Position numbers and translations under genes: made by a program. This document shows, piece by piece, positions 8,369-20,720 of a DNA stretch of 64,000 nt. Origin of the DNA: Lysobacterales bacterium 63-13 (lineage in GTDB: Bacteria > Pseudomonadota > Gammaproteobacteria > Xanthomonadales > Rhodanobacteraceae); contig MKWR01000004.1 of assembly GCA_001899855.1 (NCBI GenBank), positions 124,001 through 188,000 of the forward strand, written 5' to 3'. Each line of letters begins with the position of its first letter. The stretch's first letter is position 1. The notes under the pieces were generated by a model that saw only the letters and a list, made by a program, of their open reading frames with translations, did no database searches and was not told the origin of the DNA.

Positions 8369-11300
8369 ATGGACGAGTCGCTGTTTCGCCAGTTGCTGTC
8401 GCGCAGCACCCATGCGGTGCTCGATCAGCCCACGCTCGCCAAGGGTGCGGATTATCTGCGCCACAGCCGTGTGCGCGAGATCTGGTATGAGAGTGCGGGC
8501 GATTCCGGCACCCTGTTCGGAGCCGTGCAGGGCCGCGAGCACGAGCCCTACACCGCGGCGATCATGATTGGTCTCAACGGCGGCAAGCCGAAGTTCGATA
8601 CGCAGTGCACCTGCCCGCTTGAAGGCGAGTGCAAGCACGTCGCCGCGGTCGCCCTGAAAATGCTCGGCGCGCGCGCCTCGGCCTTCGAGCCGGGCAAGCC
8701 GATGGCCGTGGCAGGCACCGGTCCGGCGGCCTGGAAGCCCTGGTTCGATGCGCTCAACGCCGATCCCAGGCCACCGTTGCGCAAGCCGGTCGTGGATCCG
8801 GCGCTGGTCTTCGGCATCCTCCTGCGCATTGGCGACGGCACCTTGCCCGGCCTGCAGGCGCAGCCTGTCTGGCTCAAGCCGACCAAGCGCGGTGGCCTCG
8901 GTTCGCCGCAGCCGGTCGGGCAATTCCAGTTTGGCGCCGACCCCTGGCAGCGCCTGACCCCGCGCCAGTTCGAGCATGTCGCGCGCCTGCGCATGGCCAG
9001 TCCGCATTTCGCCTCAAGTGCCTGGTATCCGCTCAGTGGCGAGCGCGACGAGGCCTTGCTCGAGATCCTCATCCGCGAATATCCGTGTTTTGTGGAAAAG
9101 CCCTCGCGCGGGCAGGTCAGTCTCGGTGACAAGCGCACCCTCGACTGGGGCTGGCAGTTGTCCGAGGACGGCAACCAGAAGCTGGTTCCGCAACTGACGC
9201 AAACCGATGCCAACACGCGCCTGCTGCGCATCGCGCAGATCTGGTATTTCGATCCGGCCAAGCCGGCGATCGGACGTGTTGAAGGTGACGCGCAGGTCAT
9301 CGACGCGGCCTTGCGCGCGCCCGCCCTGCTCCCCGAACATGCCGATTTCGTCGTCGAGCGCTGGCACAAGACGCGTCAGCTTGAAGGCTTGCCGAAGCCG
9401 GCCAAGGCAGTTGCGCCGCAGACCCATCAAGTGCTGCCAACGCCGGTGCTGACCCTGCGCGCGTTTCCCGTGCTGACCTATGTCAATGGTGTGCCCAATC
9501 GCTACCAGGCCGGCTGCGTGCGCCTGAGTTTCGACTACGACGGCCCGCGCCTGCCGTTCGCGCCGATCAAGCCACGCGAGCGGCGCATGCACGAGGGCCG
9601 CCTGCTCGACATCGTGCGCGATCGCTCGGCCGAGATCGCCGCCTGCGAACAGCTTGAGGAGTTGGGCCTGATCGACATCGACCTGTTGCCGCGCATGCCG
9701 AACCTGCCGCGCGACGTGTTTGCCGACGGAGATTTCGTGCTCGAACCAAGGCGCGGCCTGCTGATTGCCGCCGAGCATCTGTTCGCCCTGGCACCGCGCC
9801 TGCGCGATCACGGGTTCCGCCTCGAGACCGATTCCGGATTTCCATTCGAGCTGCTTGAAGAACCGGATGACTGGTATGCCGAGGTCGAGGAATCCGGCAC
9901 GGCCTGGTTCGACCTCAGCCTCGGCATCGAGATTGCCGGCGAGCGCGTCGATCTGCTGCCGATCCTGCGTCGCCTGCTTGGTGATCCGAATTTCCCGCTG
10001 AGTCCGCGCAAGGGCGAGGATGCGGATGCCTTGTGGCTGGTGCCGATCGACGACCGCCGTCGCGTGCCGCTGCCGTTGTCGCGCCTGCGTGAGCTGATGG
10101 GGCCATTGCTCGAGTGGTTGCAGGACATGCCCGAGCGTGATGCCGAACAAGGCGCGCTGCGCTTGCGCCGCTCGCAGGCCAGCGTGCTCGACGAGCTGTC
10201 GGCGCGCAGCGCGATGCCCTGGCGCGGCGGCGAAAATCTGCGCCAGCAACTGGCGCGCTTGCGTGAAGCGCGCGAGCCGGCGCTGGAGCCGCCAGGTTTC
10301 AAGGCAACCTTGCGCGCCTACCAGCGCGATGGCCTGGCCTGGCTGGGCTTTCTCGCCGATGCCGGACTTGGCGGCGTGCTTGCCGACGACATGGGCCTCG
10401 GCAAGACCGTGCAAGTGCTCGCCCACCTGCTCGCCGAAAAGCAGCGTGGGCATCTCGATCGGCCGGTGCTGATCGTCGCCCCGACCAGCCTGGTCTCGAA
10501 CTGGCGCGACGAGGCGCAGCGCTTTGCCCCGGACCTGTCCGTGCTGGTCCTGCACGGGCCCGCGCGCGGCGGCCTGCATGAGGCCATTCCGCATCATGAT
10601 CTCGTCATCACCACTTACCCCTTGCTTGCACGCGATCGCGACGAGTTGCTTGCGCATGAATACGCCTTGCTCGTGCTCGACGAGTCACAGGTGGTGAAGA
10701 ACGCCAAGAGCCAGGCGGCCAGGATCGTGCGCGAGATTTCCGCGCGACGGCGCCTGGCCATGACCGGCACGCCACTGGAAAACCATCTTGGCGAATTGTG
10801 GGCGCAGTTCGATGCGGTCGAACCGGGCCTGCTTGGAACCGATCGCCACTTCACGCGCTTTTACCGCACGCCAATCGAGAAGCATGACGATGTCGACCGC
10901 CGCGAGCGCCTGAGCCGGCGCATCGCGCCCCTGCTGTTGCGCCGGCGCAAGGAGGACGTGCTCGCCGACCTGCCCGAGAAGACCTTCATCCCGCGCAACG
11001 TCGAACTCGATGGCGCGCAGCGCGAACTCTACGAAACCCTGCGCCTGGCCCAGCACGAGCGCGTGCTCGCCGAAGTGCAGAAGCGAGGTCTTGCACAAAG
11101 CGGCATCATCGTCCTCGATGCCCTGCTCAAGTTGCGCCAGGCCTGTTGCGACCCGCGCCTGGTCAAACTCGAAGGAGCCAGGCGGATCAAGGAATCAGCG
11201 AAGCTCGAACTCCTGCTTGAGCTGACCGACAGCCTCGTTGCCGAGGGTCGTCGCATCCTCGTCTTCAGCCAGTTCGCCGAGATGCTCGACCTGATCGCCA

Positions 11301-11710
11301 AGGCGCTGACCCTGCGCAAGCAGAAATTCCAGATGCTCACCGGACAGACGCCCAGCGCGCAACGCGCCGAACTGGTGGCGCGTTTCCAGGCCGAGCAGGT
11401 GCCGATCTTCCTGATCAGCCTCAAGGCCGGTGGCGTCGGCCTCAACCTGACCGCCGCCGACACCGTGATCCATTACGACCCGTGGTGGAATCCGGCGGTA
11501 GAGGCGCAAGCCACGGATCGCGCCCATCGCATCGGCCAGGACAAGCCGGTTTTTGTCTACAAGTTGATTTGCAGCGGCACCGTCGAGGAAAAGATCCAGG
11601 CCCTGCAGCTGCGCAAGGCCGAGCTCGCCGCCGCCGTGCTCGAAGGCGGCAGCACGCAGTCATTGCGTTTCGACGAGGATGATCTCGCCGAGTTGTTTGC
11701 GCCGTTGTAG
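8369..11710 (+). CDS. SNF2-family DEAD/DEAH helicase with N-terminal SWIM zinc finger
   Basis: SWIM motif [15 protein letters not shown]; Walker [15 protein letters not shown] motif; helicase C domain [24 protein letters not shown]. Confidence 0.95.
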   Translation: MDESLFRQLLSRSTHAVLDQPTLAKGADYLRHSRVREIWYESAGDSGTLFGAVQGREHEPYTAAIMIGLNGGKPKFDTQCTCPLEGECKHVAAVALKMLGARASAFEPGKPMAVAGTGPAAWKPWFDALNADPRPPLRKPVVDPALVFGILLRIGDGTLPGLQAQPVWLKPTKRGGLGSPQPVGQFQFGADPWQRLTPRQFEHVARLRMASPHFASSAWYPLSGERDEALLEILIREYPCFVEKPSRGQVSLGDKRTLDWGWQLSEDGNQKLVPQLTQTDANTRLLRIAQIWYFDPAKPAIGRVEGDAQVIDAALRAPALLPEHADFVVERWHKTRQLEGLPKPAKAVAPQTHQVLPTPVLTLRAFPVLTYVNGVPNRYQAGCVRLSFDYDGPRLPFAPIKPRERRMHEGRLLDIVRDRSAEIAACEQLEELGLIDIDLLPRMPNLPRDVFADGDFVLEPRRGLLIAAEHLFALAPRLRDHGFRLETDSGFPFELLEEPDDWYAEVEESGTAWFDLSLGIEIAGERVDLLPILRRLLGDPNFPLSPRKGEDADALWLVPIDDRRRVPLPLSRLRELMGPLLEWLQDMPERDAEQGALRLRRSQASVLDELSARSAMPWRGGENLRQQLARLREAREPALEPPGFKATLRAYQRDGLAWLGFLADAGLGGVLADDMGLGKTVQVLAHLLAEKQRGHLDRPVLIVAPTSLVSNWRDEAQRFAPDLSVLVLHGPARGGLHEAIPHHDLVITTYPLLARDRDELLAHEYALLVLDESQVVKNAKSQAARIVREISARRRLAMTGTPLENHLGELWAQFDAVEPGLLGTDRHFTRFYRTPIEKHDDVDRRERLSRRIAPLLLRRRKEDVLADLPEKTFIPRNVELDGAQRELYETLRLAQHERVLAEVQKRGLAQSGIIVLDALLKLRQACCDPRLVKLEGARRIKESAKLELLLELTDSLVAEGRRILVFSQFAEMLDLIAKALTLRKQKFQMLTGQTPSAQRAELVARFQAEQVPIFLISLKAGGVGLNLTAADTVIHYDPWWNPAVEAQATDRAHRIGQDKPVFVYKLICSGTVEEKIQALQLRKAELAAAVLEGGSTQSLRFDEDDLAELFAPL

Positions 11711-11780
11711 CGGGCGGGGGCCGGACTCGGCAACAAGGCGCTTCCTGCCTGAGCGATTCGCGCGGGCCGCAGCGGGTTGC

Positions 11781-12538
11781 TCAGGCCCTGAGCTTCCAGC
11801 CGCTGCGGAAGATCCACCAGACGATGGCCAGGCAGATGAGGAGGAAGCCGAGGGTCATGCCCGCGCTGACGGCGATGTGCACGTCGGCGCGGCCGGTGAA
11901 GCTCCAGCGGAATCCGCTGATCAGGTAGACGACCGGATTGAACAAGGTCACCTTTTGCCAGAACGGTGGCAGCATGTTGATCGAGTAGAACGCGCCGCCG
12001 AGGAAGGTCAGCGGCGTGATCACCATCAGCGGGATCACCTGCAGCTTCTGGAAGTCATCCGCCCACAGGCCGATGATGAAACCAAACAGGCTGAAGGTGA
12101 CCGAGGTCAGCACGAGGAAGCCGAACATCCACAGCGGATGGAGAATCTCGTAGTCGACGAAGAATCGCGCGGTGATCAGGATGAGCAGGCCGAGCATCAC
12201 CGATTTGCTTGCCGCTGCGCCGACATAGCCGATGACCACCTCGATCCACGAAACCGGTGCCGACAGCAGCTCGTAGATCGTGCCTGCCCACTTCGGCATG
12301 TAGATGCCGAACGAGGCGTTGGAGATGCTCTCGCCAAGCAGGGACAGCATGATCAGGCCGGGAATGATGAAGGCGCCGTAGCTGGTGCCGTCGATGTCGC
12401 CCATGCGCGATCCGATCGCCGCACCGAAGACGATGAAATAGAGCGAGGTCGACAGCACCGGCGAAGCGATCGATTGCATCAGCGTGCGGAAGGTGCGTGC
12501 CATCTCGAAGCGGTAGATCGCGCGAATGCCATGGATGT

Positions 12539-12542
<4 letters not shown>
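11781..12542 (-). CDS. ABC-2 type transporter permease
   Basis: [44 protein letters not shown]...; six predicted TM helices; overlaps the upstream ATPase gene by 4 bp. Confidence 0.9.
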
Positions 12543-13519
<977 letters not shown>

Positions 13520-13654
13520 GCAAACTCCGTGGTCGTGTGTTTCAGGGTGGCACCAGGGCGACGATCGGGCCGTTGCCGGACCCCTGGCCAGTTCATGCAG
13601 GATCCGGCCGATCGTGGTCGAATGCAGATTCCCACAAACCGCGAGGAGAGCGCC

Positions 13655-14014
13655 ATGAACTATGTCGATGGAATGGTCATTCCGGTACCGAAAGACAAGC
13701 TGGCCGAGTACAAGAAGATCGCCCGCAGGGCCGGCAAGGTGTGGATGGAGCACGGTGCGCTTGCCTATACCGAATGCGTCGCCGACGACGTGCCGGTCGG
13801 CAAGCACACCTCGTTTCCGCAGAGCGTGAAATTGAAGGAAGGCGAGGTCGTGGTGTTCTCGTGGATCGTCTACGCATCGCGCCGCGAGCGCGATCGGATC
13901 AACAAACTGGTCATGGCCGATCCGAGGCTGCAGGACTTGATGACTCCGCAAGCCATGCCGTTCGACGGCAAGCGCATGTTTTTCGGCGGCTTCAAGGAAA
14001 TGGTGAAGTTCTGA
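13655..14014 (+). CDS. DUF1428 family protein
   Basis: [45 protein letters not shown]... [10 protein letters not shown]-type C-terminus. Confidence 0.88.
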   Translation: MNYVDGMVIPVPKDKLAEYKKIARRAGKVWMEHGALAYTECVADDVPVGKHTSFPQSVKLKEGEVVVFSWIVYASRRERDRINKLVMADPRLQDLMTPQAMPFDGKRMFFGGFKEMVKF

Positions 14015-14038
14015 ATGCCCGCGCTGCCTTGATCGCGC

Positions 14039-15037
14039 TCAGGGCGCGCGGGTTTGCATGCGCACGCGGGTCAGCGCCGTGAACAGTCGGCTCATGCCCT
14101 CGGCCGTGCTGAGTTTGGGCGCGTAGCCGAGATCCCGCTTGGCGGCGGTGAGATTGAACCAGCTGGCATGGCTGAACAGGTCGAGCAGGTAGGCCGTCAG
14201 CATCGGCGGCGTGCCATCGCTGGCCGGACGCGCGGCAGTGGCCAAGGCGCGTGCGGCGATCGAGTTCATGCGCCGCTGCTCGGGCGGGAAGCCGCCGGCG
14301 CGCAGCAAGGCGTTGAGGAATGCCTCGATCGTCATCGGCTCGCCCTGGCTGATGAAATAGGCCTTGCCGGCAATGGCCGCGCCGGGTTCGAGGCGGGCCA
14401 GTGCCAGCGCGTGGGCATGCGCGGCATTGTCGATATGGCAGGGGTCGATCTTGCGATCGGGTTCGCCAAACAGGCGCAGCTTGCCGCGTCGGGCGAGATC
14501 GAGGAGTCCCGGCAACAAGCGGGATTCGCCGGCACCCCAGAGCAGGTGCGGACGCAGGACGCAGGTGGCAAGGCTCGCGCTGTTGGCGGCAAGCACGCGT
14601 TGCTCGGCCAGCGCCTTGGTGTGCGGGTAGGCCGAGCTCCATTGCGCCGGATAGGGCTGGCGCTCGTCGGCATTCTCGAGATCGCCCTGGCCGATCACGA
14701 CATTCGCGCATGAGGTCAGCAGCAGTCGCGGCACGCCGACCAGTTCACAGGCACCGAGCATGCATTCGGTGGAGCGCACATTGGCATCATGCAATTGCTC
14801 GATGCTGGCCAGCGCATCGCTGCAACCGGCGGCGTGGACAATCGCCTCGCAACCCTCGGCCGCCGCGCAGACATCCTCGAAGGCGGTGACCTGGCCGTGG
14901 CGTTGTTCAATGCCCAGCGCGGCAAGCTGGCGGCTTTCGTGGCGAACGATCGCGCGAACCTCGTGCCCATGCTCCTTGAGCGCGGCGGCGATAGCCTGAC
15001 CGAGAAATCCAGTCGCGCCGGTCAGCAAGATCTGCAT
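14039..15037 (-). CDS. NAD-dependent epimerase/3-beta-HSD-type oxidoreductase
   Basis: MQILLTGATGFLGQAIAAAL Rossmann motif; extended-SDR Y-x3-K (YPHTKALAE). Confidence 0.85.
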   Translation of the reverse strand: MQILLTGATGFLGQAIAAALKEHGHEVRAIVRHESRQLAALGIEQRHGQVTAFEDVCAAAEGCEAIVHAAGCSDALASIEQLHDANVRSTECMLGACELVGVPRLLLTSCANVVIGQGDLENADERQPYPAQWSSAYPHTKALAEQRVLAANSASLATCVLRPHLLWGAGESRLLPGLLDLARRGKLRLFGEPDRKIDPCHIDNAAHAHALALARLEPGAAIAGKAYFISQGEPMTIEAFLNALLRAGGFPPEQRRMNSIAARALATAARPASDGTPPMLTAYLLDLFSHASWFNLTAAKRDLGYAPKLSTAEGMSRLFTALTRVRMQTRAP

Positions 15038-15191
15038 GTCTGCCTGTCACTCTCGATAGCGCCGCAACGCGGCATCCCCTGCATCCGAGTGTGCCGCAGC
15101 GGATCGCCAATATCGAGTGTTTCAGCGCATTGCCGGCGCTGGCAGTTGCCTGCGCGGTCGCGGTGGATTGCCGGGCGCGGCGTTCCTGCGC

Positions 15192-15581
15192 TCAGTGATC
15201 CTTGATCGGATAGGTTTCCACGCCCGATTCCGGAGCGCGTTGCGATCGAGACGGCGAGCGTGCGCCATTGCCACCGCAGACATAGGCGTTCCACTGCTGC
15301 TCGCCATTGCGCGGCGGGCCGACCGGCTTGATCGTGTCCGCAGGCATCGACCCGGCCTGGTTGCGCGCCATCACTTCCAGCTCGTCGCTGACCTTGAGCC
15401 CGCCGCGACGCACCGGCCCGACCTTGTCGAGCACCGAGACCGTGATCGATCCGACCGCCCGGCACTGGCTGACGTCATCGTTCCAGGCCACGCGTACATC
15501 GCGCCCGGCGGAATCAAGCTTGATGCCCCAACTGCAGGCGCCAAGCAAAAGCAGGGTTGCAACGGCAAGCACATGTTTCAT
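15192..15581 (-). CDS. DUF4156-like lipoprotein
   Basis: Lipobox LLLLGACSWG; C-terminal VCGGNGARSPSRSQRAPESGVETYPIKDH. Confidence 0.6.
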   Translation of the reverse strand: MKHVLAVATLLLLGACSWGIKLDSAGRDVRVAWNDDVSQCRAVGSITVSVLDKVGPVRRGGLKVSDELEVMARNQAGSMPADTIKPVGPPRNGEQQWNAYVCGGNGARSPSRSQRAPESGVETYPIKDH

Positions 15582-15687
15582 CGCGGACTCGATATCGGTG
15601 GCGGAGGCGGATGCGAGTCTAGGCGATCGAGGATGAACGGCGGGCGGGGGGTGCGCCGAGCACGCTCCCGCTGCAACGGTTCCATCG

Positions 15688-16113
15688 TCAATCCGCACTG
15701 TCGACAATTGGCTGTTTTTCTGCGCACTGTCCTGAATAGACGGGCCCAGTTGAAAGGGGAGCCCCAAGAAAGCGAAAGACCAGCACGCCAGAGTATTTCT
15801 GGAGGACAAGCGACGCTTCGAACGAATCAATCCCGGGCGTCGAGGGCGCAAACAGGATGGTGCCGTTCAGGTCAAACGCATTTTTGCGCTTGAGCTTGCC
15901 TTTCGCCTCGCCGTGGCCGAAGCCTTCAATATCAAGCCTGAAATCGTTGGCGGATATCTGCAGCAGTGCCGCGACCCCGGGCCGGGAGGGGATTTCGCCC
16001 TTCGCGGAAAGATATCCATCGCAATACAGCGAAACCGTTTCGCGGCCTGCCAAGGATGCCGTCGAACAAACAACAGCAAGCAACGCAGTAAAAACCAGAA
16101 AGACAATCTTCAT
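15688..16113 (-). CDS. Hypothetical secreted protein
   Basis: Signal peptide MKIVFLVFTALLAVVCSTASLAG; 141 aa. Confidence 0.6.
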   Translation of the reverse strand: MKIVFLVFTALLAVVCSTASLAGRETVSLYCDGYLSAKGEIPSRPGVAALLQISANDFRLDIEGFGHGEAKGKLKRKNAFDLNGTILFAPSTPGIDSFEASLVLQKYSGVLVFRFLGAPLSTGPVYSGQCAEKQPIVDSAD

Positions 16114-16245
16114 GACAAGGGACTCCGTGATCACAGTGCGAGTCAAACAAGATGGGGCAGCTTGCCGGATCGCGAGCAGGGGAATCATTCCTTATCGAAG
16201 GCGATCCGGTCAGCGTGCAGCAAAGGCTGGCGTTTGGAACCCGCC

Positions 16246-16623
16246 TCAGGAATTCAGGCCAAAGGTGTACAACATCTTGCATTTTCGCGCCTTGCCCGTT
16301 CCCTTGAAGGCGTTGTTGTCAACGGAATCCAGGGCGGCCTGGCCGAAGATGCCGTTTGGCTGTTCCGCTTCGATCCGGCGCGAGAGCAGCGCGCCCTCGG
16401 CGGACAACTCGATGTCCACGACAACCCAGCCCTCGATATTCGACCGATACGCTTCTTCCGGATAGCGCGGCATGCTCTGCGCGTCGATCCCATCTGGACA
16501 TTTGTCGGCATCCGCAATCACCGGCGCGCCCAGCCTTTCCGCCTGGTATTCGGATCTGTCGTTCACGCCCGCGCAACCGAAAAGAAAGGGCGTCAACAAC
16601 AATGACAAGAAAAGAACGCGCAT
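16246..16623 (-). CDS. TonB C-terminal-like lipoprotein (copy 1)
   Basis: Lipobox LLTPFLFGCAG; PRYPEEAYRSNIEGWVVVDIELSAEGALLSRRIEAEQPNGIFGQAALDSV resembles TonB C-terminal domain. Confidence 0.7.
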   Translation of the reverse strand: MRVLFLSLLLTPFLFGCAGVNDRSEYQAERLGAPVIADADKCPDGIDAQSMPRYPEEAYRSNIEGWVVVDIELSAEGALLSRRIEAEQPNGIFGQAALDSVDNNAFKGTGKARKCKMLYTFGLNS

Positions 16624-16763
16624 GCATTTCTCCAGAAAAGGGCTTTTGAAACACGCATCTGCCGTATGCAGTCAGGCAGTCTCATGAGGATGCGAATACC
16701 GTCGACATGTTGCTTGCCAACAAGCACTGCGACAACAAATCACACGCGCTCTGCAAATTAACG

Positions 16764-17141
16764 TCAATTGACGGTAAACATATACAGCGATCGGCAATTT
16801 TGTGTGTCGACCGCTTTGCTATAGATGATCCTGTCGACTGAATCCAGCGCGGATTGTCCGAATACGCCGGGCGGATTTTCCGACTCGATCCTGCGTGAGA
16901 GGATCTTGCCGTCGCTTGAAAGCTCGATATCCACGACAACCCAACCCTGGATCCGCAGTTCAAGTGCCTTTCGCGGATAGCGAGGGGCGTAGGTTGTTTC
17001 AACCCGACTAAGGCAGTCCTCCGCTTCCGGGATGGTTGGTGCGCGCAGGCTTTGCGCCTGATGGTCAATCCGGTCCGCGGATGCCGCGCAACCGCCCAGA
17101 AAGGGAATCAACACCAACAAGAAAAAGAAAAACGCGCGCAT
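16764..17141 (-). CDS. TonB C-terminal-like lipoprotein (copy 2, tandem paralogue of 16246-16623)
   Basis: MRAFFFFLLVLIPFLGGCAAS lipobox; PRYPRKALELRIQGWVVVDIELSSDGKILSRRIESENPPGVFGQSALDSVD. Confidence 0.7.
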   Translation of the reverse strand: MRAFFFFLLVLIPFLGGCAASADRIDHQAQSLRAPTIPEAEDCLSRVETTYAPRYPRKALELRIQGWVVVDIELSSDGKILSRRIESENPPGVFGQSALDSVDRIIYSKAVDTQNCRSLYMFTVN

Positions 17142-17613
17142 GCAATCCTCCATGAACCGATTTCCAAGGGGCTCGGCTGCAACACGCAACCGGGTGAATC
17201 GGGGGATGCAAATATGGACGAATCATTGCAGGACAGCAAGAGCGATAAATGGCAAAGCGCGCACATCAGGATATTTCAATCCAATTGGGTGGCCGACCCG
17301 CGCTCCGCTCGACAGAGCACAACAATGACGCCAACGACTCCGGCGTGTCACTCGTTCGACTGCCGACCGGCGAGACATTTGCCAGCGGCAAGCTCTCGCA
17401 GAGCCCGAAGGAGATGGATTGGAGTGATGCCGCAGGTTGAGGTGCGGAATATGGCCTTGCGAATACCGCTGGGAGGGCCGTTGCCGGAAACGCCGACGTT
17501 CTCGTCGGCTCTTGCAGCATTGCCGGCGGGACGCCGGCGCTCCCAGGGAATGCATGCTCTCGCCTGCGCGCCGGAGCAGGAGTTGAAAAGCCACTGCGGT
17601 TCAACGACCGAAA

Positions 17614-17641
17614 CGGAGTGGGCCGTTGTCAGCCCACTCCG
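17614..17641. terminator. Perfect 10-bp stem hairpin downstream of the M16 peptidase gene
   Basis: cggagtgggc-cgttgtca-gcccactccg; no T-tract. Confidence 0.4.
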
Positions 17642-17662
17642 GGAAAACGTGGATGGGCCGCC

Positions 17663-20575
17663 TCAGCGGATCAGCTTGCCATCGGCATCCACCACCTTGA
17701 CCTCGCCGAGCTTGAGCGCGCGTACTGGCGCTTCGATCTTCTTCAGGTCACCGACGATGACCCAGGTCAGGGCGTCGGGTTTGATCACTTCGCGGGCGGC
17801 GGCTTCGATGTCGGCCTTCTTCTGGCCCTGCATGCGCGCCTTGAGCGTCTGCACGTAGTCATCCGGTCGCCCGTACAAGGCGTTGCCGGAGAGGATGCCG
17901 AGCACCGAGCCGGTGGTTTCGAAGCTGCCGGGCAGGGCGCGGATGCGCTGTGCCTTGATCTTGGCGATCTCCTCGTCCGTGATCGGCCTGTCGGCGTTTA
18001 TCGCGCGCGCTTCCTTGAGCACTTCGGCAGCAGATTCGGCGGTCTTGTCGGTCTGTACCGAGGCATAGGTCATGAACGGGCGTTGCCCGATCGCATCCTG
18101 CAGGAAGCTCGATGCGCCATAGGCCCAGCGCTTGTCCTCGCGCAGGTTCATGTTCAGGCGCGAGGTGAAGGTGCCACCAAAGACGCTGTTCATGGTCTGG
18201 ATCTCGATGTTGTTGGCCGCCCGCGTCGATGGCGCGAGCGAGCCGCTGAGGATCAGCGACTGCGGCGAATCCGGACGATCGATCAGGTATACGCGCGCCT
18301 GCTTCGGCGCTTCGACGTTGGCGATGGTCTTCGTCGGCACCGGAGTTTCGGTGGCCTGCCAATCGCCGAACACCGCATCGAGCTGGCGCGTGATCTCGGC
18401 GAGGGTGGTGTCTCCGGCAATCAGGATCTTGACGTTGTCGGGACGGATGAATTCGCGATGGAAGCGGCGCAGGTCGGTGACCTTCAGCGACTTGATCGAG
18501 GCCTCGGTGCCGCTGCCGGTGAACGGGATTCCGTAGGCGTGCTTGTCGCCATAGAGCAGCGGCGGCAGGGTGCGCAGGGCAATGCCGGTCGGCTCGGTCT
18601 TTTCCTGGGCAATGTCGGCCAGCCACTGGCCACGGATGCGCTCGATGTCGGCTTCGCGGAAGGCGGGATTGCGCACGATGTCGGCGAACAGGGCCAGTGA
18701 CGGTGCCAACTGCGAGTTCAGCGCATTCAGGCTGACCGATGAACTGTCCAGCCCGGAGCCGGCACTGATGCGCGCGCCCAGCAGTTCGCTGCGCCGCGCG
18801 ATCTCCACTGAATCAAGCGTCAGCGTGCCTTCGTCGAGCAAGGCCATGGCGAACGACGAGGTGCCGAGCTTGCGACCCTGGTCGCTGGCATAGCCGGCGT
18901 CAAATTGCAGCTGCATCTGCACCACCGGAATGGTGTGGCGTTCGGCGAGTGCGATCTCGATGCCGTTCTTGAGCGTGCCACGCTGGATTTCCGGGAAGCT
19001 CAGGTCGGGAAAATCACTGACCTTCGGAATGCCCTTGCTGCGATCGAGATCGCTCTTGCTGGTGCTGTAGTCGGCCTTCGCCGGCACGACCGCGGCAGGC
19101 TTGCCATCGGCAACCGGCAAGCCCTTCGGCGAGCTCTCATCCAGCGCTTCGCCGGCAGCCGCCGGAAGCACGGTCAAGGTGTAGTCACCACGGGCGATCC
19201 AGCGATTGGCCGCTGCCTTGACCGATTCCGGCGTGGCCTGCTGGATGCGTGCGAGATCAAGCTTGTAGGCAGCCGGATCGCCGCGATAGACCTGCGATTC
19301 GGCAAGCACGGTGGCCTTGCCGCTGAAGCCGCCGACCTTTTCCAGGCCACGGATGAAACCGGCGCGGCTGGACATGCGTGAGCGCTCGAGTTCCTCATCG
19401 GTCGGACCGTGCTCGAGGAAGTTCGCCCATTCCTCGGCGATTGCCATTTCCACCGTCGCCGGATCGATGCCCTGCTTGACGTCGGCGGTGAGGACGAACT
19501 GGCTGGCCAGCGCGAACGGCTGCACTTCGACGGAGATGCTGTCGACCAGCTTGTCCTTGTAGACCAGGCGCTGGTAAAGGCGCGAGGTCTTGCCACCGCC
19601 AAGGGCATTGGCGGCGAGTTCGAGCAGGGGTTCATCGGCATGGCCGAACTGGGCCACGTTCCACTCGCGGATGATGCGGGTTTGCGCGACATGGTCTTTC
19701 TGCTCGCCGCGGGTCGAGGTCTCGCGGGCGGCAACCCACGGCTGCTGGCGCGGCACTGCGGGGCCGGCCGGAATATCACCAAAGTATTTCTGCAGTTTTT
19801 CGCGGGCGATTTCCGGAGTGATGTCGCCGGCCAGCACGATGGTGGTGTTGGCGGCGCCGTAGTAGTCGTTGAACCACTGCTTCACGTCGGCCAGCGAGGC
19901 GGCCTCGAGGTCGGCCATCGAGCCGATGGTGTCGTGCTGATACGGATGATTGGCCGGAAACGCATTGGCGAGGATGTTCTCGTCGGTGCGCCCGTAGGGA
20001 CGATTCTCGCCCTGGCGCTTCTCGTTCTGCACGACGCCGCGCTGCGTATCGAGCTCCTTCTGGCCGATCGCGCCGAGCAGGTGGCCCATGCGATCGGATT
20101 CCATCCACAAGGCCATGTCGAGCGCCGTGGTGGGCACGGTCTCGAAATAGTTGGTGCGATCAAACCAGGTCGTGCCGTTCATGTCGGTGGCACCGACCTG
20201 CTCGAAGGGTTCGAAGAAAGTGCCCTTGCGATTCTCCGAGCCGGAGAACATCAGATGCTCGAACAGGTGCGCGAAGCCGGTCTTGCCAGCGGGCTCATCG
20301 GCGGAGCCGACGTGATACCAGATGCTCACCGCGACCACCGGCGCCTTGTGGTCCTCGTGGACGACGGCGGTCAGTCCATTCGGCAAGGTGAAACGCGTGA
20401 ACGGAATATCGATGCCATCCTCGGCACGCTGCGTTTGACTCGCCGCGGCCGCGGCAGGTGCCGTCGCCTTTGCCGGTGCGTCCTCCACGCTGAAGGCGGT
20501 GGCGCCTTCGCTGGCCAGCGCGGACGCGGCGAACAATTGCATCGACAGCACGGTCGCCAGGTAGAGCTTGTGCAT
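17663..20575 (-). CDS. M16 family zinc metallopeptidase (pitrilysin/insulinase-like), fused two-half protein
   Basis: Signal peptide; inverted zinc motif HLFEH in GFAHLFEHLMFSGSEN; two M16 halves; 970 aa. Confidence 0.95.
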   Translation of the reverse strand: MHKLYLATVLSMQLFAASALASEGATAFSVEDAPAKATAPAAAAASQTQRAEDGIDIPFTRFTLPNGLTAVVHEDHKAPVVAVSIWYHVGSADEPAGKTGFAHLFEHLMFSGSENRKGTFFEPFEQVGATDMNGTTWFDRTNYFETVPTTALDMALWMESDRMGHLLGAIGQKELDTQRGVVQNEKRQGENRPYGRTDENILANAFPANHPYQHDTIGSMADLEAASLADVKQWFNDYYGAANTTIVLAGDITPEIAREKLQKYFGDIPAGPAVPRQQPWVAARETSTRGEQKDHVAQTRIIREWNVAQFGHADEPLLELAANALGGGKTSRLYQRLVYKDKLVDSISVEVQPFALASQFVLTADVKQGIDPATVEMAIAEEWANFLEHGPTDEELERSRMSSRAGFIRGLEKVGGFSGKATVLAESQVYRGDPAAYKLDLARIQQATPESVKAAANRWIARGDYTLTVLPAAAGEALDESSPKGLPVADGKPAAVVPAKADYSTSKSDLDRSKGIPKVSDFPDLSFPEIQRGTLKNGIEIALAERHTIPVVQMQLQFDAGYASDQGRKLGTSSFAMALLDEGTLTLDSVEIARRSELLGARISAGSGLDSSSVSLNALNSQLAPSLALFADIVRNPAFREADIERIRGQWLADIAQEKTEPTGIALRTLPPLLYGDKHAYGIPFTGSGTEASIKSLKVTDLRRFHREFIRPDNVKILIAGDTTLAEITRQLDAVFGDWQATETPVPTKTIANVEAPKQARVYLIDRPDSPQSLILSGSLAPSTRAANNIEIQTMNSVFGGTFTSRLNMNLREDKRWAYGASSFLQDAIGQRPFMTYASVQTDKTAESAAEVLKEARAINADRPITDEEIAKIKAQRIRALPGSFETTGSVLGILSGNALYGRPDDYVQTLKARMQGQKKADIEAAAREVIKPDALTWVIVGDLKKIEAPVRALKLGEVKVVDADGKLIR

Positions 20576-20720
20576 GGGGAGTCCTTCGAGTGGCTGGATG
20601 AGCCGGGCAGGCTAACGGTGCTGCGCACGCGACGCAACGATCGGGCCGGCCCCGATCCGCGCTGCCGGGTAGACTGCCGCCTGTGCAGGAAGTTCTGCAT
20701 GGCGAATCGAGGAGGATGAC

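Noticed and set aside
9014-10657. 547-aa minus-strand ORF
   Set aside because: Antisense shadow of the SNF2 helicase.
17142-17610. ORFs in the 17.15-17.6 kb gap (e.g. 17249-17440 plus, 17266-17604 minus)
   Set aside because: No clear start/RBS or family; part of the minus ORF is translation of a dispersed gccggcgggacgccggcgctccc repeat.
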